A DNA stretch of 64,000 bases from Alnus glutinosa (taxonomy: Eukaryota; Streptophyta; Magnoliopsida; Fagales; Betulaceae): NCBI RefSeq assembly GCF_958979055.1, contig NC_084886.1, forward strand, positions 2,003,001 through 2,067,000, read 5' to 3'. Shown here piece by piece: positions 63,864 to 64,000 of this stretch. The notes beneath the pieces were generated by a model. That model was not told the origin of the DNA and did not search any database. It worked only from the letters and a program-made list of their open reading frames with translations. The translations under genes and the position numbers were made by a program. Numbering within the stretch: position 1 is the first letter of the stretch; each line of letters starts with the position of its first letter.

Positions 63864-64000
63864 GGTATACTTCTCTGACCCTTATATATTCTTTTTGCTG
63901 CCTTGTTTGGATGCCCAGAAAGTCTGGGAATTGAAAATGAAATATGAGTTCTGTTGCTTTTTATTTAGAGTCTGTAAAGTTTTGTTATTTTTTTGGTTGG

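Overview
The window is nuclear DNA from a flowering plant, most likely a eudicot. Genes are split into many short exons with plant-type GT/GC...AG splice sites, introns and spacers are AT-rich and full of poly(T), (TA)n and (TC)n tracts, and small transposons fill much of the intergenic space. Six complete genes and the first exon of a seventh can be read from splice junctions: adenylate kinase (+, 3790-6270, 6 exons, 245 aa), urease (+, 13141-22034, 18 exons, 837 aa), a plastid 13-lipoxygenase of the LOX6 type (+, 27144-32445, 9 exons, 914 aa), a seven-helix DUF3537 membrane protein (+, 33881-39728, 4 exons, 447 aa), a CDKG/CDK11-type cyclin-dependent kinase (-, 44321-47831, 6 coding exons, 765 aa), a remorin (-, 53654-55542, 3 exons, 372 aa), and exon 1 of an FAD-dependent monooxygenase (+, from 63645).

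The order urease - LOX6 - DUF3537 - CDKG2 - remorin matches, from memory, the consecutive Arabidopsis loci At1g67550 to At1g67590, so this is a conserved syntenic block. The genes are not an operon and share no obvious pathway: nitrogen recycling from urea, jasmonate/oxylipin synthesis, an orphan membrane protein, splicing-linked kinase signalling and a plasma-membrane scaffold. DUF3537 and CDKG converge tail to tail across about 4.6 kb; CDKG and the remorin share the minus strand.

Between the genes lie well-delimited mobile elements, many with target-site duplications (TSDs) visible by eye: a tRNA-derived SINE (2267-2400), a Mutator-like foldback element with a 9-bp TSD (2742-3441), LINE-type poly(A) insertions (27589-27726, 50069-51031, 58310-59145, the last with a perfect 16-bp TSD), hAT-like elements (49005-49870, and 60471-61578 nested inside another element), and several terminal-inverted-repeat elements with strikingly GC-rich cores.

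The urease gene holds the most unusual local events. A broken copy of its exon 4 with flanking introns lies 6 kb upstream (8076-8476). A 22-bp poly(A)-tailed micro-insertion has duplicated the intron 6 splice acceptor. Two of its introns appear to be GC-AG. Its promoter side carries a foldback element. No CRISPR, rRNA or intact tRNA gene was seen. Exon boundaries were set by hand from reading frame, splice signals and protein-family continuity, without transcript data.
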